Source: Ailurus styani (lineage: Eukaryota > Chordata > Mammalia > Carnivora > Ailuridae). From it: a DNA stretch of 64,000 nt. Made by a program: the position numbers and the translations under genes. The stretch covers positions 1,283,821-1,347,820 of the forward strand of contig LNAC01000137.1 of NCBI GenBank assembly GCA_002007465.1, written 5' to 3'. Shown here in pieces: positions 1 to 23,734 of this stretch. Each line of letters begins with the position of its first letter. Positions within the stretch are counted from its first letter, which is position 1. The notes beneath the pieces are model-generated. The model searched no databases and was not told where the DNA came from. It saw only the letters and a list, made by a program, of their open reading frames with translations.

Positions 1-12836
<12,836 letters not shown>

Positions 12837-12846
<10 letters not shown>

Positions 12847-12897
12847 GCTGGCGCTGGCTGGGGGCCGCGGGATCCCACAGGGTTCGAATAGGGGGCT
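12837..12897 (-). CDS. PAX6: PAX6 exon 4 with start codon
   Basis: 61 bp, the PAX6 exon 4 length. The first 51 nt are 5' UTR. The ATG at 12846-12844 begins M-Q-N and the last base of the exon is the first of the Ser4 codon. Context CCAGC-ATG-C has a G at -2 and an A at -3. The acceptor is CTAACAG above 12897 and the donor is GTAAGT. This is the start used by canonical PAX6. A longer ORF in the +1 frame runs through this exon from an ATG in exon 3. Confidence 0.97.
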
Positions 12898-13264
12898 CTG
12901 TTAGCAAGAATATAGGCGTTAATCCTGGACCCACGCCAGGTAGGCCTAACGCCCAACAGAGGACGACCTGCAGCCTGGACAGGAGAATGCCCCTTCTTGA
13001 GGAAATGATCCACTCAATTGCTTGGGGCCATAGGAGGGGCATCTCCCTCTGCCCTACAGGGCATGCAAAATCTACCTTTTGGGCTACAAATAAAATACTC
13101 CAATATTCCCAAATTGTTTTCCCCAAACCCCTTAGAAGTTCACTCTTGAATCAGGAGAAATGACCCAATTTTGATTTTTTTGTCTTCTTCCATGTGAACA
13201 ACAATGAAGAAGTACTCTGACTCTTTCAGGTTTTGGAGCCCAATGCAGCTACTGCAGAACTTGC
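12898..13264 (-). other. PAX6: PAX6 intron 3 with GC donor
   Basis: 367 bp. In transcript sense it starts TTTCAG|GCAAGT at 13265/13264 and ends CTAACAG at 12898, so it is a GC-AG intron. The exon 3-4 junction fixed by the known PAX6 mRNA leaves no GT alternative with an AG acceptor. The rest of the donor (CAG|GCAAGT) is a near-perfect U1 match, as is usual for GC donors. Confidence 0.88.
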
Positions 13265-13341
13265 CTGAAATCTGGGATGTCTGTCCACTCTTACAATAAA
13301 AGGTCTCACACATCTGCACGCCCCTAGTTAAAGTCTTCCCC
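13265..13341 (-). other. PAX6: PAX6 exon 3 (5' UTR)
   Basis: 77 bp, the PAX6 exon 3 length, non-coding for PAX6. It begins GGGGAAGACTTTAACTAGGG, as in the human leader. The acceptor is TGTCTTAG above 13341. It contains the stop of the exon 2 uORF (TAA at 13330-13328) and an ATG at 13313-13311 that opens an overlapping frame past the PAX6 start. Confidence 0.92.
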
Positions 13342-14329
13342 CTAAGACAAAACAAAAGGAGAGAAAAGTATGTCAAACTTGGCTCAAAAGCAGAGGCCCA
13401 TGAGCTCTCAGAGCCACACTCTCAGAAAAACAAAACAAAACAAAACAAAACATGCATCTAGGGCTCAAACTGCCATAAAACCCTAAATCTCAGAGTCACA
13501 ACCACATTTCCAGCTGCTTCTCTTGCAGAAGTCCCCACCTTTCAAAAGTGGCTGCTCTGCTCTTGGGAGAACTGGAGAATCTGACAAGTCAGGGAACCAT
13601 TTTGCAAAAACAGCAAGAACCAGTTCAAGGGAAAGGGGAGAAGGAGAGACATAGTGGCGTTAGGAATAGAGGCCACAGACTAATACCTGAAGTTTGGAGG
13701 GGAGGGGAGGAGGGTCTCTAAACTTCAGGGTGCCTGCGGGTACAGTCTGGGCAGCGCAGAAGGACTGCAGAGCCCATACTCCTTCCTCAAGGAATTTTAC
13801 CACCCGAGTCCCCTCCAGGCCCCCAGCACCCAGCTCTGGTTACCCCTTTCTCTTCCGCTGTCTCCCTCACAGCTTCCCAGCCAGGCCCCCACTCCACCTA
13901 CCCCCCAGCCTTTCTGGGACTTTGAAAGTAGCGAGCCCGACTTTTCCCCCCCAAACCTCACTTATTGTGATTAACTTCTCTTTTGGCGTTTAGATCTTCC
14001 CCCCTTTTACTGTACTGTGACACACGCTGTCCACCTCGCCTCGCTGCTTTAAAAAGCACGAACAGGGGGGGGTGAGCGTGGTCGACAAAGCCGACAGACA
14101 GCGAACAACGGCTTCTATTCTCCAGCTCTCCCCAAACCCAAAGAGCAAAACCGAGTCTCCCAAACCAGCAACACAGCTTCCGACCAAATGTACCGACAAC
14201 CCACCAACTCACAAAGGAAACAGAGGGGCACTTCTAGCTTTGTAAGTGCTGACCCAGCTCGGGTCCCCCAAGGTTTGCCCTCCACCAGCCCCTCCCTGCC
14301 TTGCCCAAAAAAGAAGGTGGGGGGGGAAT

Positions 14330-14730
14330 AGAAAAGTAATTTCTTGTTATAAATATCTGGAGATAATTGTGTTACTGGTGTGAGTTGTTAGGGGCTGTAA
14401 AGAGATACAAGGGCACCGTGGGGAGCTCAATTGGGAAGAGAGAGTTACAATAAAGGACCTATTCAAGAGGTTTGCAAAAAAAAAAAGAGGTAAAATAATT
14501 AAATAGTCACAGCATTATTTCTCCGTTAAAAAAAACCCTAAAATATTCATTCTTTTTTTCTGTTTTGCTTATTGTGATTATTAATCTTGCCTGCCTACAA
14601 GCAAAGAATTCCAAGAAGCACATTTTTTCTCTTCAAGGCCATTCAGGGTCTAATTTATTAACTAGCTGGGAGGCAGCTTAAATCCATAAAAATAAACTTA
14701 AGAGGAGGAATTTTCCCAGCTTCCGAATGT
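14330..14730. promoter_or_regulatory. Candidate AT-rich cis-element in intron 2
   Basis: Single-copy, AT-rich, with TTATAAATATCTGGAGATAA, ATAATTAAATAG, GCTTATTGTGATTATTAATC and TTATTAACTAGC. It has no repeat signature. The composition resembles other regulatory blocks of this locus. Function is inferred. Confidence 0.35.
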
Positions 14731-15049
14731 GGCCTGGTAAATACTGGAGACAGCAGAGGGCTACCTAGTTACCTCTAGCTGGGTTGGCTCTCAGGGCCTT
14801 TCTCCTGTCTCTTAGTCCCCACAACCACAGTCAGATCCAGGAGGGGCAGAAACCCCAACTTCTTGAAAAATGTGCTTCCCCCACCTCAACGTGGGACTCT
14901 GAAACTGTAAAGTAGACGCAGCCAGGGTGAGGGGAAGTGGGATTCTCCTAGAAGGGGTAAAACTTCCTGAACTCCACTCTGTGACCCACACTGTACTCAA
15001 CCACAACTGAATGCCCCCATCCTGGCCCAGACAATTTTCAAGCCATTAA

Positions 15050-16170
15050 AAAGAAAAAAAAAAATTCACTAGCTGATTCCAGAGAGGCCCAGCTGATTAA
15101 TTTTTGAAGCAACTGGGAAGGCGGAAACATTTCGTGCTCCAGTTCTGCTCCATTCCCACCTCCATCTCAGCTAAGAAGCTATTTAATTACTTAAGTAATC
15201 GTTAACACTTAGTGTAAAAGCAACCCGGGAAGCTGGCCACACGGACACCCGGAAGCAGTCGTGGGCAGGGAGGCTAGAACCCCCCAGCTGCAGCCAGAGC
15301 CGCCCCAGCTCAGCCCAGGGCTTTCTACAGCCCTAGTCCAGCCAGAGACTCACTCCGGGAAAGAATCTCCGGACACCTCGGAGTCCAATGGGGCCTTGGT
15401 CCTCTAAGCCACTGGGCCACTGCCACCCCCATCCCAGACTCAAGCCTCTGCTTTCAAATACAGTGGTTTTAATCACTTAATTCTCAAAATCCATCCCAAA
15501 CTCCTTTGCTGGGGTGAAGGGGAGAGCTCACTTTCGGCCCTACCGGCCCCCAGCCAAAGAGTAATTAGCAATTAAGATGACAAAGTTTCACTCTCCAGGG
15601 CCAAATAAGATAACAACTTATCAAATTGCCCTCAGACGTTTGCAGAGGTCACCGGCTATAAAAAATGTAGTGTCAACGGCAACAACTATTATTTCTCCTT
15701 GGTAAACTCACCAGGCTTTCAAGCTCTTTGCTTTTCATTTCATTTTCTGCTCCCGTCCCCTCCTCAAACCTTCCAAGTTCGAGTTAAACGTCCAAAATGG
15801 CTTAGGAAGCTTTAGAGAGTATGGGGGTGTGGGGGGGAGAAACCACATTCACTTTGTTTTTAAACTTTCTAGAAATCACTCATGACTAGAGGGCCGGGTT
15901 TAAGCACTCGAAAAAGAAAGCATTTCCACTTGAAATTCAACTCCATTTTCCCCCAATTACACTTGCTAAAATTCAGGGCTATTATGATCTAGGGAGACTG
16001 AGAAAATCTGCACAAGGAAAGAGGCAACAACTTTATGAACTTTGAAAAGACACTTTTCCTCCTGGGGTCTTAGAATCGAAAAGCTCTCAAATTACTCAGA
16101 CTAATTAGCTGGGAGAGGATGTGATCAGACGAAGGGAAAAGCCAATGCTTTCATATTGATTTTTTTTTTG
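15050..16170. promoter_or_regulatory. Candidate AT-rich cis-element cluster in intron 2
   Basis: Several AT-rich single-copy segments (15060-15110, 15180-15220, 15550-15690, 15860-16150) with TAATTA-type sites and TTTAATCACTTAATTC at about 15467. They lie between plainer GC-moderate segments. A regulatory role is suspected from position and composition only. Confidence 0.3.
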
Positions 16171-16439
16171 AGGCCTCACAAAGAAAAAATCAGGAGATTT
16201 GGATCATTTTTTTTAAAAAGGCAATCCACCTTTCCACCTCGAAACTTGTTGAAATGGCAACACCGGGTGCAGCTTTGTCAGAGGAAGACAAGGAAAAATA
16301 CCCACCGAGCGCTGGGAGCTGGAGGACAGGGAAGACCCCAGCTTTCGCAGGGCGAGGGCGACGGTTGGGGGAAGCCTGGGGAGCAGAGAGTTTTCAAGTT
16401 CCGAGCTCTACGCTCAACTTGGGGGCAAGAGCCTGAGGG

Positions 16440-17100
16440 CTTGATGGAAGCTGACAGTCCTCCCGCTCGGCTCTGAGCTCCCTCGGAGCGCGCGTTCGCC
16501 CGCCTTGGCCTGGTGGCTTCCTTCCCGGCTCCCGCTCACTCGCTCTCTCGGTCTGCCTCCAGCGTGTGGCTGCCTCGCCGAGCGACTCTGCGGCGGCTGT
16601 CGGCGGGCGCGGTAGCCCTCGGTAGTGCCCGCCGACTCCTCGGTGCCCGAGCCGAGCGCCGCACAAAGCCGGAGGGCGGGCGGGCGGCGGCGCGGCGAGC
16701 AGGCTCCTTGGCGCTCGCTCCGCACGCTCGCTCTGTGCGCGCTCGCTGGGCCCTCGGCTGGACAAAGCAGCCGGCGGAGCCGGGTCTCCGAAGCCGTCCC
16801 CGGGCCTGGGGCACCGCAGAGCCTCTTCGTCGTCTGCCGCCGGCCGGGGGCATTTGGCGACGTTGGGGTCGGGAGCCGCGGCGGCTGCTGCGCCCGGAGC
16901 CTCGGTTCTTGCAGCGAGCCCAGCTCGGGCTGGCGCTGGGACTGAGCCGGCCGCCTGCCCCGAGCCCTGCGCCGCTCCCGCTCGCCGGCTGTCGCCCTCC
17001 GACGCGGGCTTTCGCTGGAAGTAGAAAGTTTGGGCTCCTGCGTGGAAACTTCTCCGGCCCAACTCTCCCGGCGTAGCAGTGGGGGAGGGGACCGGCCAGG
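16440..17100. promoter_or_regulatory. CpG-rich block between exon 2 and intron 2
   Basis: Dense CG dinucleotides and high GC, ending about 90 bp before the exon 2 donor. With 17500-18350 it forms the CpG-island domain around promoter P1. All long open frames here, on both strands, are stop-poor GC-rich DNA. Confidence 0.6.
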
Positions 17101-17187
17101 GGGAGGAAGGAAGGAAGGAGGGAGGAAAGGGGAGACCTGCCTGAATATTGCAATAAAAATGAAGCAAGAAGAAAGAAGCGGACTCAC

Positions 17188-17371
17188 CTTTATGAGGCAT
17201 CCTCTCTCGTCAAAGCTCCTGTCAAGAGTTTTGGTTGGTTGGGGTATTTTTGCTGTTGTTGCTGCTTAAAGACCACAATGGTTTGCAATGACGGTGTTTT
17301 AAAGGAGTTGCTGGTGAGAGTTTTCTCCACGGACGCTGCTGGTTTGGTGTGTGAGAGCAATTCTCAGATCC
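17188..17371 (-). other. PAX6: PAX6 exon 2 (5' UTR)
   Basis: 184 bp, against 188 in human as I know it. The acceptor is CTTCCCAG above 17371 and the donor is GTGAGTC. The text (GGATCTGAGAATTGCTCTCA at the start; GATGCCTCATAAAG at the end) corresponds to the human leader with small differences. It is CA- and CAG-rich in the middle. It holds one ATG, at 17200, which starts an 8-codon uORF continued in exon 3. Confidence 0.9.
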
Positions 17372-17470
17372 CTGGGAAGGAGACAGAGATTGACAATAAA
17401 ATGGGCTGTCAGCGGCTGGAGAGTGAGAGATAAAGAGTGTGGGTGAGGGAAGTGGCTGCAGCCAGCACAC
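17372..17470 (-). other. PAX6: PAX6 intron 1 (99 bp)
   Basis: Very short GT-AG intron with donor CATAG|GTGTGC at 17471/17470 and acceptor TCCTTCCCAG at 17372. Exon 1 therefore joins exon 2 as ...CATAG-GGATCTG..., as in the human mRNA junction. Confidence 0.85.
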
Positions 17471-17688
17471 CTATGCTGATTGGTGATGGCTCAAGTGTGT
17501 TAATGTGTGTGTGCCGGCGCCCGGCCTCGCCTCCACCGCTCCTCACTGGCCCATTAGCGAAGCCTGACCTCTGTCATCATCCTCCAGCAAAACACTTCCT
17601 CCTGCGCCTGAACCAGAGCGGGAAATGAGGCCGAGCCACGGTTCGCTTTTCAAACCCACTAATCACTCCGCAACATGCAAATGCACCG
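17471..17688 (-). other. PAX6: PAX6 exon 1 (5' UTR from promoter P1)
   Basis: Non-coding first exon of P1 transcripts. The 3' end is exact (donor at 17471/17470). The 5' end is estimated at about 17685, 25-30 bp downstream of a TATA-like CATAAA at 17717-17712. It carries a short uORF: ATG at 17580 (ATG-ATG-ACA-GAG-GTC-AGG-CTT-CGC-TAA, stop at 17554), and another ATG at about 17553 (ATG-GGC-CAG-TGA). The sequence agrees with the human exon 1 as I know it. The true start site is not visible. Confidence 0.75.
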
Positions 17689-17790
17689 CTCGCTCCCACA
17701 CAAAATATTGCTTTATGCAAAGCAGCGCCGGGGCCTCGCGCCAGCCGATTGGATGCTCCCTCTCCCCGCCTGGTGCAATTGGTCCGTTTG
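17675..17790 (-). promoter_or_regulatory. PAX6: PAX6 promoter P1
   Basis: Minus-strand order: CCAAT boxes at 17782-17778 and 17753-17748 (CCAATC), a TATA-like GCATAAAG at 17718-17711, and a perfect octamer ATTTGCAT at 17682-17675 at or just after the expected start. It sits in a CpG-rich domain (17500-18350). P1 is known as the main proximal PAX6 promoter. The motifs are seen; start-site placement is inferred. Confidence 0.75.
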
Positions 17791-17799
17791 TTTGAATAT

Positions 17800-18350
17800 G
17801 AATACACTTGTTTTCGGCTCGGATGGTGGGTCCCGGCTTCTCTCCCCGGCGCTGGGCCCCCGAGCCCGGGCTCTGGAGCTGGCGCTCGCCGACATCTCTC
17901 GGCTCCGAGCACTCCGGGGGTCAGCGCTGCCCGCACTGTGGCCACGAACTTGAGGGGTCGAGCGAAGGCCGCTGGGTGGCGGGTCGCGCCCCCCCACCAC
18001 TCCCCCTCGGCTGGGCGCGGGACTCCCAGCTCGTGGAGGGAGCAAGTTTCTGCAGCTTCTCGCAGCCCTTTCTTGCCAACTCCGGCGCAGCGTGGCCTGC
18101 CGCCCCGCCCCCGCCCTCCCCTCCCGCCCTACCTCGTCCCCGCCCGGGCGCTGGGACGCGGAGCACAGCAGCCGCCGCGCCTCAGCCCACCTGGCCGCAG
18201 GGAAGAAGAGGAGAAAAGGGGCGTGCACGGCCCTGGGTCCCGGCAGCAGCGCTCCGGCGGCGGCCGAGGCGAAGCCTAGGCCGAGACGAGGCCGCCTGGC
18301 TGGGAAGTCGGCGAGGCCCGGCGGCCTCCCTAGTCCAGGCCTCTGGGCCT
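17800..18350. promoter_or_regulatory. CpG island upstream of P1
   Basis: GC-rich, CpG-dense DNA upstream of P1 on the minus strand. Long overlapping frames on both strands are GC-driven and not coding. Continuity with the P1 box marks it as the proximal promoter CpG island. Confidence 0.6.
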
Positions 18351-20080
18351 GCCCATTTCCCCACTCTTGCTCCCCCGGCCCTTTCTTCAGTCCTTTCTCC
18401 TTCTCGGAAGCCGCGGTGCGCAGCGGAGCGGAGGCACAGCCGGGGCTGGAGAGGCCCGAGCAAACACGCCACTTACTTTGTGTACAGAGGGTTCTTGTGA
18501 AAAGCCCTGAAGAGTCCTTACCAAACACTCACCAACTTCTCCCACGTGCCATTTGTTGACTAAGAGCGGCTGCTTTTCCAGGAGCCTGAGAGGAGGGGAC
18601 GCGAGGGGGGGATGAGAGGGGAGGAGGGGTGGTGGAGGCCTGGGGTGGAGGAAGATGACCCATGCAGGGGAAAGAGTCGCGTGTGTGTGTCCTCGCCAGC
18701 GATGTCCGCGTGTCAGCGTGTGTCGATGTGTTCCACTGGTTATCTGCGAGCGATGCGCGGGGCTCGACACCGCAATTCCTTCTCCAGGGTCTGCTCAGTC
18801 CCAGGAGGCAGCTCCCCTTCCGCTGTTGCCAGAAAATGGGGAGGAAAGTAAGCAAATGGCTTTTCTCTTCTGACCACACACCAGAAGTCCATTTGTTGAA
18901 TGCCTGATGATTAGGACACACCTCAGTACACTCCAAAGGCGCCCCTTGGCGCACGCAGTTAAGGTGACAGGGGAGGGAGAGGCTGTCTAGTCCCGCGAAG
19001 TCTGGAGTTGTCTCGGAGCTTGGTGGCTGGTCGCAGGGGAGGTGGAAGGTTTGGGATGGGGGAAACAGCCCAGGACCCCAGCCAAGGACTGAGGCAGGGA
19101 GGCTGAAACGAAGCCGCGCCGGGTACACTTGATTCCTCTTGACTTACGAAAAGTGCTGAAAGTCAGAGCTCATCAACAAAGTCTGTGCGCCCTAACTTGC
19201 CGCTGACAGGCGATGGGGCAGCCGTCCCTGGGAGCTGGGACCAGGAGGACGTTGCAGGCTGCCTTGGGCTGCTGGCCTTGTGTGGGCCTCACGCTGTCGT
19301 CCCCTACCGGGACCCACTGACGCCGAGACCAAGGAGCAGGTGCAGAGCTCCGGAGAAATGGAGGCCTCCTCTGACCGGACCAGGCTTGGGCTTGCACAAC
19401 CTGCTGACCATCTCCACCCGGGGATGGCCCGTCCTGTGGCCCAGGAGCACTCGGAGCAGGGAAAAAACCCAGGCCAGAAGCGAAGGAGGTGGTGCCAGGC
19501 GCTGGGGTCAGCGGCCTCCCGGGCAAGAATTCGTAGGACCGCGACTTTCAGAGGATCCCGGGAAGTGGGGCAGCGGGCTCAGGTCCCAGACCAGCAGGAA
19601 TCTGCGTTTTTCTCTTCCTTTTTACTTCTCAAACAAGTGTTAAAGAAGCTTGAACTCAAGTCCACTGGGCATAAGCAAGGGGGGTGGGGTGGGGAAGAGG
19701 CCCAGAGAACGTCCGAACTGGAGGCGAATATCATTTTTACAACCTTTCAATTAGCGACCGAGTGGATTAGCACCTTCTTAAGCTTTGCCTCGGAAAGAAG
19801 CAGCCCTAATCTTGTTGCTATTTTCCCCCAGGGCACTGGCTCTTTGAATTAGCTCCTTCTCCCACCCCTCAACCCCCACCTCACCTCGGAGAAAAGTTTT
19901 AACAACAAAAAATCATAACAGGCAAGGAGCCGGGAGTGAATGCCACTGACGTCATTGGGTGGGGGTGGGGGCTGGGGAAGGACTCTCGGAAACCCCTCTG
20001 CACAAACGAGAAACAAAAAGAACTTGGCTGCTTCCAATGTGTCAATATTTTGAGGGGAGCCCAGCCCGGAGGGAGGCAGA
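18350..20080 (-). other. PAX6: PAX6 intron 0, P1-proximal part
   Basis: DNA between P1 and P0, transcribed only from P0. It has GT-rich patches near 18680-18740 and single-copy sequence of moderate GC. No repeat family or exon is recognised. Confidence 0.5.
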
Positions 20081-20720
20081 GTTTTCAAAGTTTAAGGAGA
20101 GAGGGGTGGAGAGCGAGGTTTCCCGTTCTCCCCGGAGGAAGAGCGTCTCTGGAATCTCGAGGGGGGCGGGAGTGCTGCTGTTCTACTTGGTGGGGCGCCT
20201 CTCGCCCTCTGCCAAGTACCTGTTCTGGTGGCGGCGCGGCGGGTTGCGGAGCTGGGACCGAGGTGCAGCACGCCGGGGCCGGAGGTGTATGTAAAATTGG
20301 GACAACCCTCAGGTCGCCATTTTAATTGCGGCTTGCAACAGGACCGAGGCCCACTTGCTGCCCTCCAGGGCGGGGAAATCGCGCCTTCCGTTTCTGCGTC
20401 GCCTTTTCCCGCCTCGCGCCAGGTACTGCCGCTCCCCCGCCCTTTGGCGCCCGTGCGGGGCGTCTTTTCGGCCTGTTCCAGCAGGGGCCGCCGGGGGCTT
20501 CGCGCCCGGGAGGGGAGGCTCTCTGTGCCGAGGGAGTCACGCTGGGGGATCGCCGCTCCCCCGAGAGTGCCCTGAGCCTCTGGCCAGTACTGGCGCGTGA
20601 GTGTGAGGTCGGACAGCAGCTCAGCCCCAGCGGCCCCCGGCATGTGCCTGTCCCCTCTCCCCAGAGACGGCCTCTGGCAAGGCAAAGACGTGTCCGATTC
20701 CTGAGGGATGTGCTTTCGGC
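20080..20720. promoter_or_regulatory. CpG-rich block between P1 and P0
   Basis: High-GC, CpG-dense stretch with long GC-driven open frames on both strands. It is part of the chain of CpG blocks covering the 5' half of the gene. No promoter motif set could be placed. Confidence 0.45.
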
Positions 20721-22022
20721 TCCCGGCTTCGGGACCAAGAGTCTCCCACCCGGTGTCGCTACACCTTCGAACTGCCGCTTTCCACCGCCAAGCAGAGACA
20801 CCGTGCTGGCGCGCAGGGAAGGGTGGAGAGGAGCTTTTCTTTGAAGGAGGAAAGTCTCCGCAGACACCTGCGCACTCTGCAGAGCCTCAGACGACTCTGT
20901 CTCTGCAGGCCCTAGGAAGGTGGGCTCCCAGGGTAGCAGAGCTGATGAATCGGAGCAAACCAGCACGAAAGGCTGAGGCTCCCACCCCTGCCGCCCAGTT
21001 CGGGGTGCCTGCTCCACTCGGGGTCTTTCTCTCTTTTCTCCAGCAACCTGCGGGTTTCCAGCTCACCCAGCAGCCTCGCCGAGCCCAGAGCGCTGGAAAG
21101 CGAGAGAGCAGGGAGCCTGCAGGGGGGCGCCTCGGGGCTGTGGCCACTCTTGGCTCCGCGAAAGCCGCGGTGCTCTCGCCCTTCCTCGCCTCCTGCCAAG
21201 TGACAAGTGTGTCAGGGCGCTCTCTGGGTTCAGTCTTCTTTCATTCACATTAGGCTGCAAGAGTCTCTCTTTCTCTCCTCCCCTAACCTTCCCCCGCCCG
21301 GAAAAATACTTTTAACAAAGCAATGTCCGACTGGGTCTCCCAGCGAAGTGATCCCTACAGCCTTCACACAGGTGGGACTCCCAAGCCTTTGCTTCCCGGA
21401 CCCTACATGTTATTGCCCGGACAGGGACCAGGTTTAAAACTCCGGGTGTGTAGAATACTTGAAAAGCACAGGTACTCTCTGATTTTTGCAAATTGTGTTC
21501 TCAGGAAAGTTTGCTTTCCATTTCGTCTCCCTGGACGGTTCCCCATCTCTCCTTTGCCTGTAACTTCCTCCCTCCAGAGGCAAGAATTCAGCGTCAAACG
21601 AAAAGCAAGCCAAGGCCACCTCAGTCCTTTCTCCCTGGAGAGTCCCCTCTTAAAACAGCTGCTTATTTTAAAGTCCAGGGACCGAGCCCTGCAACTTGTC
21701 CTGGAGTAAAGCAGGGAACAAACCGGCTGGGAACTGGGGGCTCTGCTGGGGGATTTGAGAACGGAGAAGAGGGAGGGAGCAAATGTCACGGCCGGCTCGC
21801 TCGAGCAGCCAGGGAACCGGAGCTAAGCGTATCGCGCTTTTAAAATGACATTGATTGGGACAAGCTGTTCCCCACCCCAGTAAGAGCTAATCTGCCTGTT
21901 AATCAAGGCACTAAGGGGCTCAATGCGAGTTTTATTAGAGATTGGAGACAGAGGCGGCAGCGAGGGATCAAAAGCCGGGATCCCAGATATTTGTCGGTGC
22001 CGTCACCAAAAAAAAAAAAAAA
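20720..22022 (-). other. PAX6: PAX6 intron 0, middle part
   Basis: Single-copy sequence. The segment 21840-21960 is AT-rich with TTAATCAAGG, CATTGATTGGGACAAG and AGTTTTATTAG and may be a cis-element. It ends in a poly-A run at the assembly gap. Confidence 0.45.
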
Positions 22023-22370
22023 NNNNNNNNNNNNNNNNNNNNNNNNNNNNNNNNNNNNNNNNNNNNNNNNNNNNNNNNNNNNNNNNNNNNNNNNNNNNNN
22101 NNNNNNNNNNNNNNNNNNNNNNNNNNNNNNNNNNNNNNNNNNNNNNNNNNNNNNNNNNNNNNNNNNNNNNNNNNNNNNNNNNNNNNNNNNNNNNNNNNNN
22201 NNNNNNNNNNNNNNNNNNNNNNNNNNNNNNNNNNNNNNNNNNNNNNNNNNNNNNNNNNNNNNNNNNNNNNNNNNNNNNNNNNNNNNNNNNNNNNNNNNNN
22301 NNNNNNNNNNNNNNNNNNNNNNNNNNNNNNNNNNNNNNNNNNNNNNNNNNNNNNNNNNNNNNNNNNNNNN
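22023..22370. other. Assembly gap (348 N)
   Basis: Run of N after a poly-A run and before a GC-rich stretch. Confidence 1.
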
Positions 22371-23690
22371 GGCGGGGGAGAAGCTGCGGCTTGGCTTCGC
22401 GGAGTTCCGCCGGGGGGAGTTTAAGAACCCTCGACCTGGGGCCCTGAAGTCTGAGAGGGTTCGGGAGAGGAGGAAGAATGAAAAATAGAGCAACACAGAG
22501 CACCGCCAATAAGGGCATCCATCCCTCCCTGTCAGCTCCCCGCCGCTCAGGCCGCCTCTGGCGCCCGGTGGCGTCTGGGCCCCGCGCGCAGCAGCCGGGC
22601 GGGCCGGAAAGTTCGCGCCGCGCAGCGCAGCGAGAGGGACTCTCCTTCCGTCTCTCCCGCGCTGCCCCCTTCTGCCCTGGAGGGGTGTTAGGTTCCTTCG
22701 GTTTTCCTTTCAGATTCCAAAATAAATAAATAAACGCCCAGGCCCTGGGGAAATCTGAATAGTCACTCATTCAATAATCCAAATTATACGAGAGGGTCTG
22801 CGAAAAAAGGACAAGCCAGCCGCGGACGCCCTCCGATCAAGGAGGGCACGGGAGTGAGAAGGCGACAGAGGAGGTCCCCAGCTCGCCCTGGGCGCGGGGA
22901 GAGGACTCTGGTCAGAGGTAATTATGTCACTGCGTTTTCTCGCCGTGACAGCCGAATAAACACGATCTCCAATAAACATCTCTAATGAGGGAGGAGGCCC
23001 GAGGATGACTGGGTTTGATTTATGACTGGAGGAGAAGGTCCACTTCCCACTGCGAAGCGGGCAACCTGCTTGCCGCCCAGCTCCGGAGAAAGGAAGCCGC
23101 GAAGGAGAGGACGCAGGCCCAGGTAAGGCGCCCGGCCGCTTCTCTCACTCTGCTGCTTCCGGGGCAAGGTGGGCAGGGGCGGCCACCGCTCCCAGCCGGG
23201 CCGTGATCCCAAGCACCTGTCACAGGTGCCTGGGGCACAAACATGCTCCGAAAGTGCCCCCCGAACGTCTAGAGAGGACGGGCCGGGACACGAGTGGGAG
23301 CGAGGGGCGAGCCCGGGCCCGAGACAGAGGCCTCCCAGGCCGGTGCCCCTGTGCCCTGCCTAAGCGCGCTTTGCAGTCCGCGGCCGCTTGGTGCTGGACT
23401 TTCGGAACTTTCGCCCCGCGGAACCACCGGTTATTCTGACTTTGGGGTGGTCCCTTCCCTGACCCACTTCGGAGAAACTTCTGGCACCCAGCTTGGGCCG
23501 TCCCGGGGCAGGAGAGTGGCCCGGCACTGCTCTCCCGCGAGCTCAGCGGCCAGGCTCCCCCGGCGCCCACAGGCTTCCCACCAGAGTCCGAGCGCAGCGC
23601 CCGCGGTAACCCGAGCCCGCGTTCTAGCTCAGTGAGAATCGCTAATTATTAGGTCTTCCGAAGTGAAGCTCAAATCACACGCTGGGGCTT
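22371..23690 (-). other. PAX6: CpG-rich region downstream of exon 0
   Basis: GC-rich, CpG-dense DNA broken by an AT-rich segment at 22900-23010 (GGTAATTATGTCACTG, AATAAACA). The exon 0 donor should lie near its upper end but I could not fix it. A strong plus-strand donor (CCCAG|GTAAGG at 23122/23123) fits an antisense transcript. Confidence 0.45.
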
Positions 23691-23734
23691 TACGCGCTGC
23701 CCAGCTCTGCGGGCAGCATTCTTTCGTCCTCCGC

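Larger units (their letters stand above)
13342..17187 (-). other. PAX6: PAX6 intron 2 (3.8 kb)
   Basis: GT-AG intron with donor AAAG|GTGAGTC at 17188/17187 and acceptor CTTAG at 13342. It holds an (AAAAC)n run at 13430-13450, AT-rich single-copy blocks at 14330-16160 and a CpG-rich block at 16440-17100 next to exon 2. No interspersed repeat is recognised. The 268-codon frame starting at the exon 2 ATG and reading into the intron is a read-through artefact in GC-rich DNA. Confidence 0.85.
13328..17200 (-). other. Short uORF across exons 2-3 of the PAX6 leader (spliced)
   Basis: ATG at 17200-17198, 13 nt before the end of exon 2, with A at -3. After splicing to exon 3 it reads M-P-H-K-G-G-R-L and stops at TAA 13330-13328. 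It is shared by P0 and P1 transcripts that use exon 2. It is likely to dampen initiation at the PAX6 ATG. The same exon 2 end and exon 3 start occur in the human leader as I know it. Confidence 0.5.

Noticed and set aside
16394..17200. 268-codon frame starting at the exon 2 ATG
   Set aside because: It reads through the strong exon 2 donor (GTGAGTC) into CpG-rich intron 2. In the spliced mRNA this ATG gives only an 8-codon uORF.
17713..18528. 271-codon minus-strand frame over the P1 CpG island
   Set aside because: GC-driven frame; competing frames on both strands; it covers the known promoter.
21903..22770. Open frames across the gap at 22023-22370
   Set aside because: Most codons are N; meaningless. 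The same applies to frames over 2988-3131 and 33602-33909.
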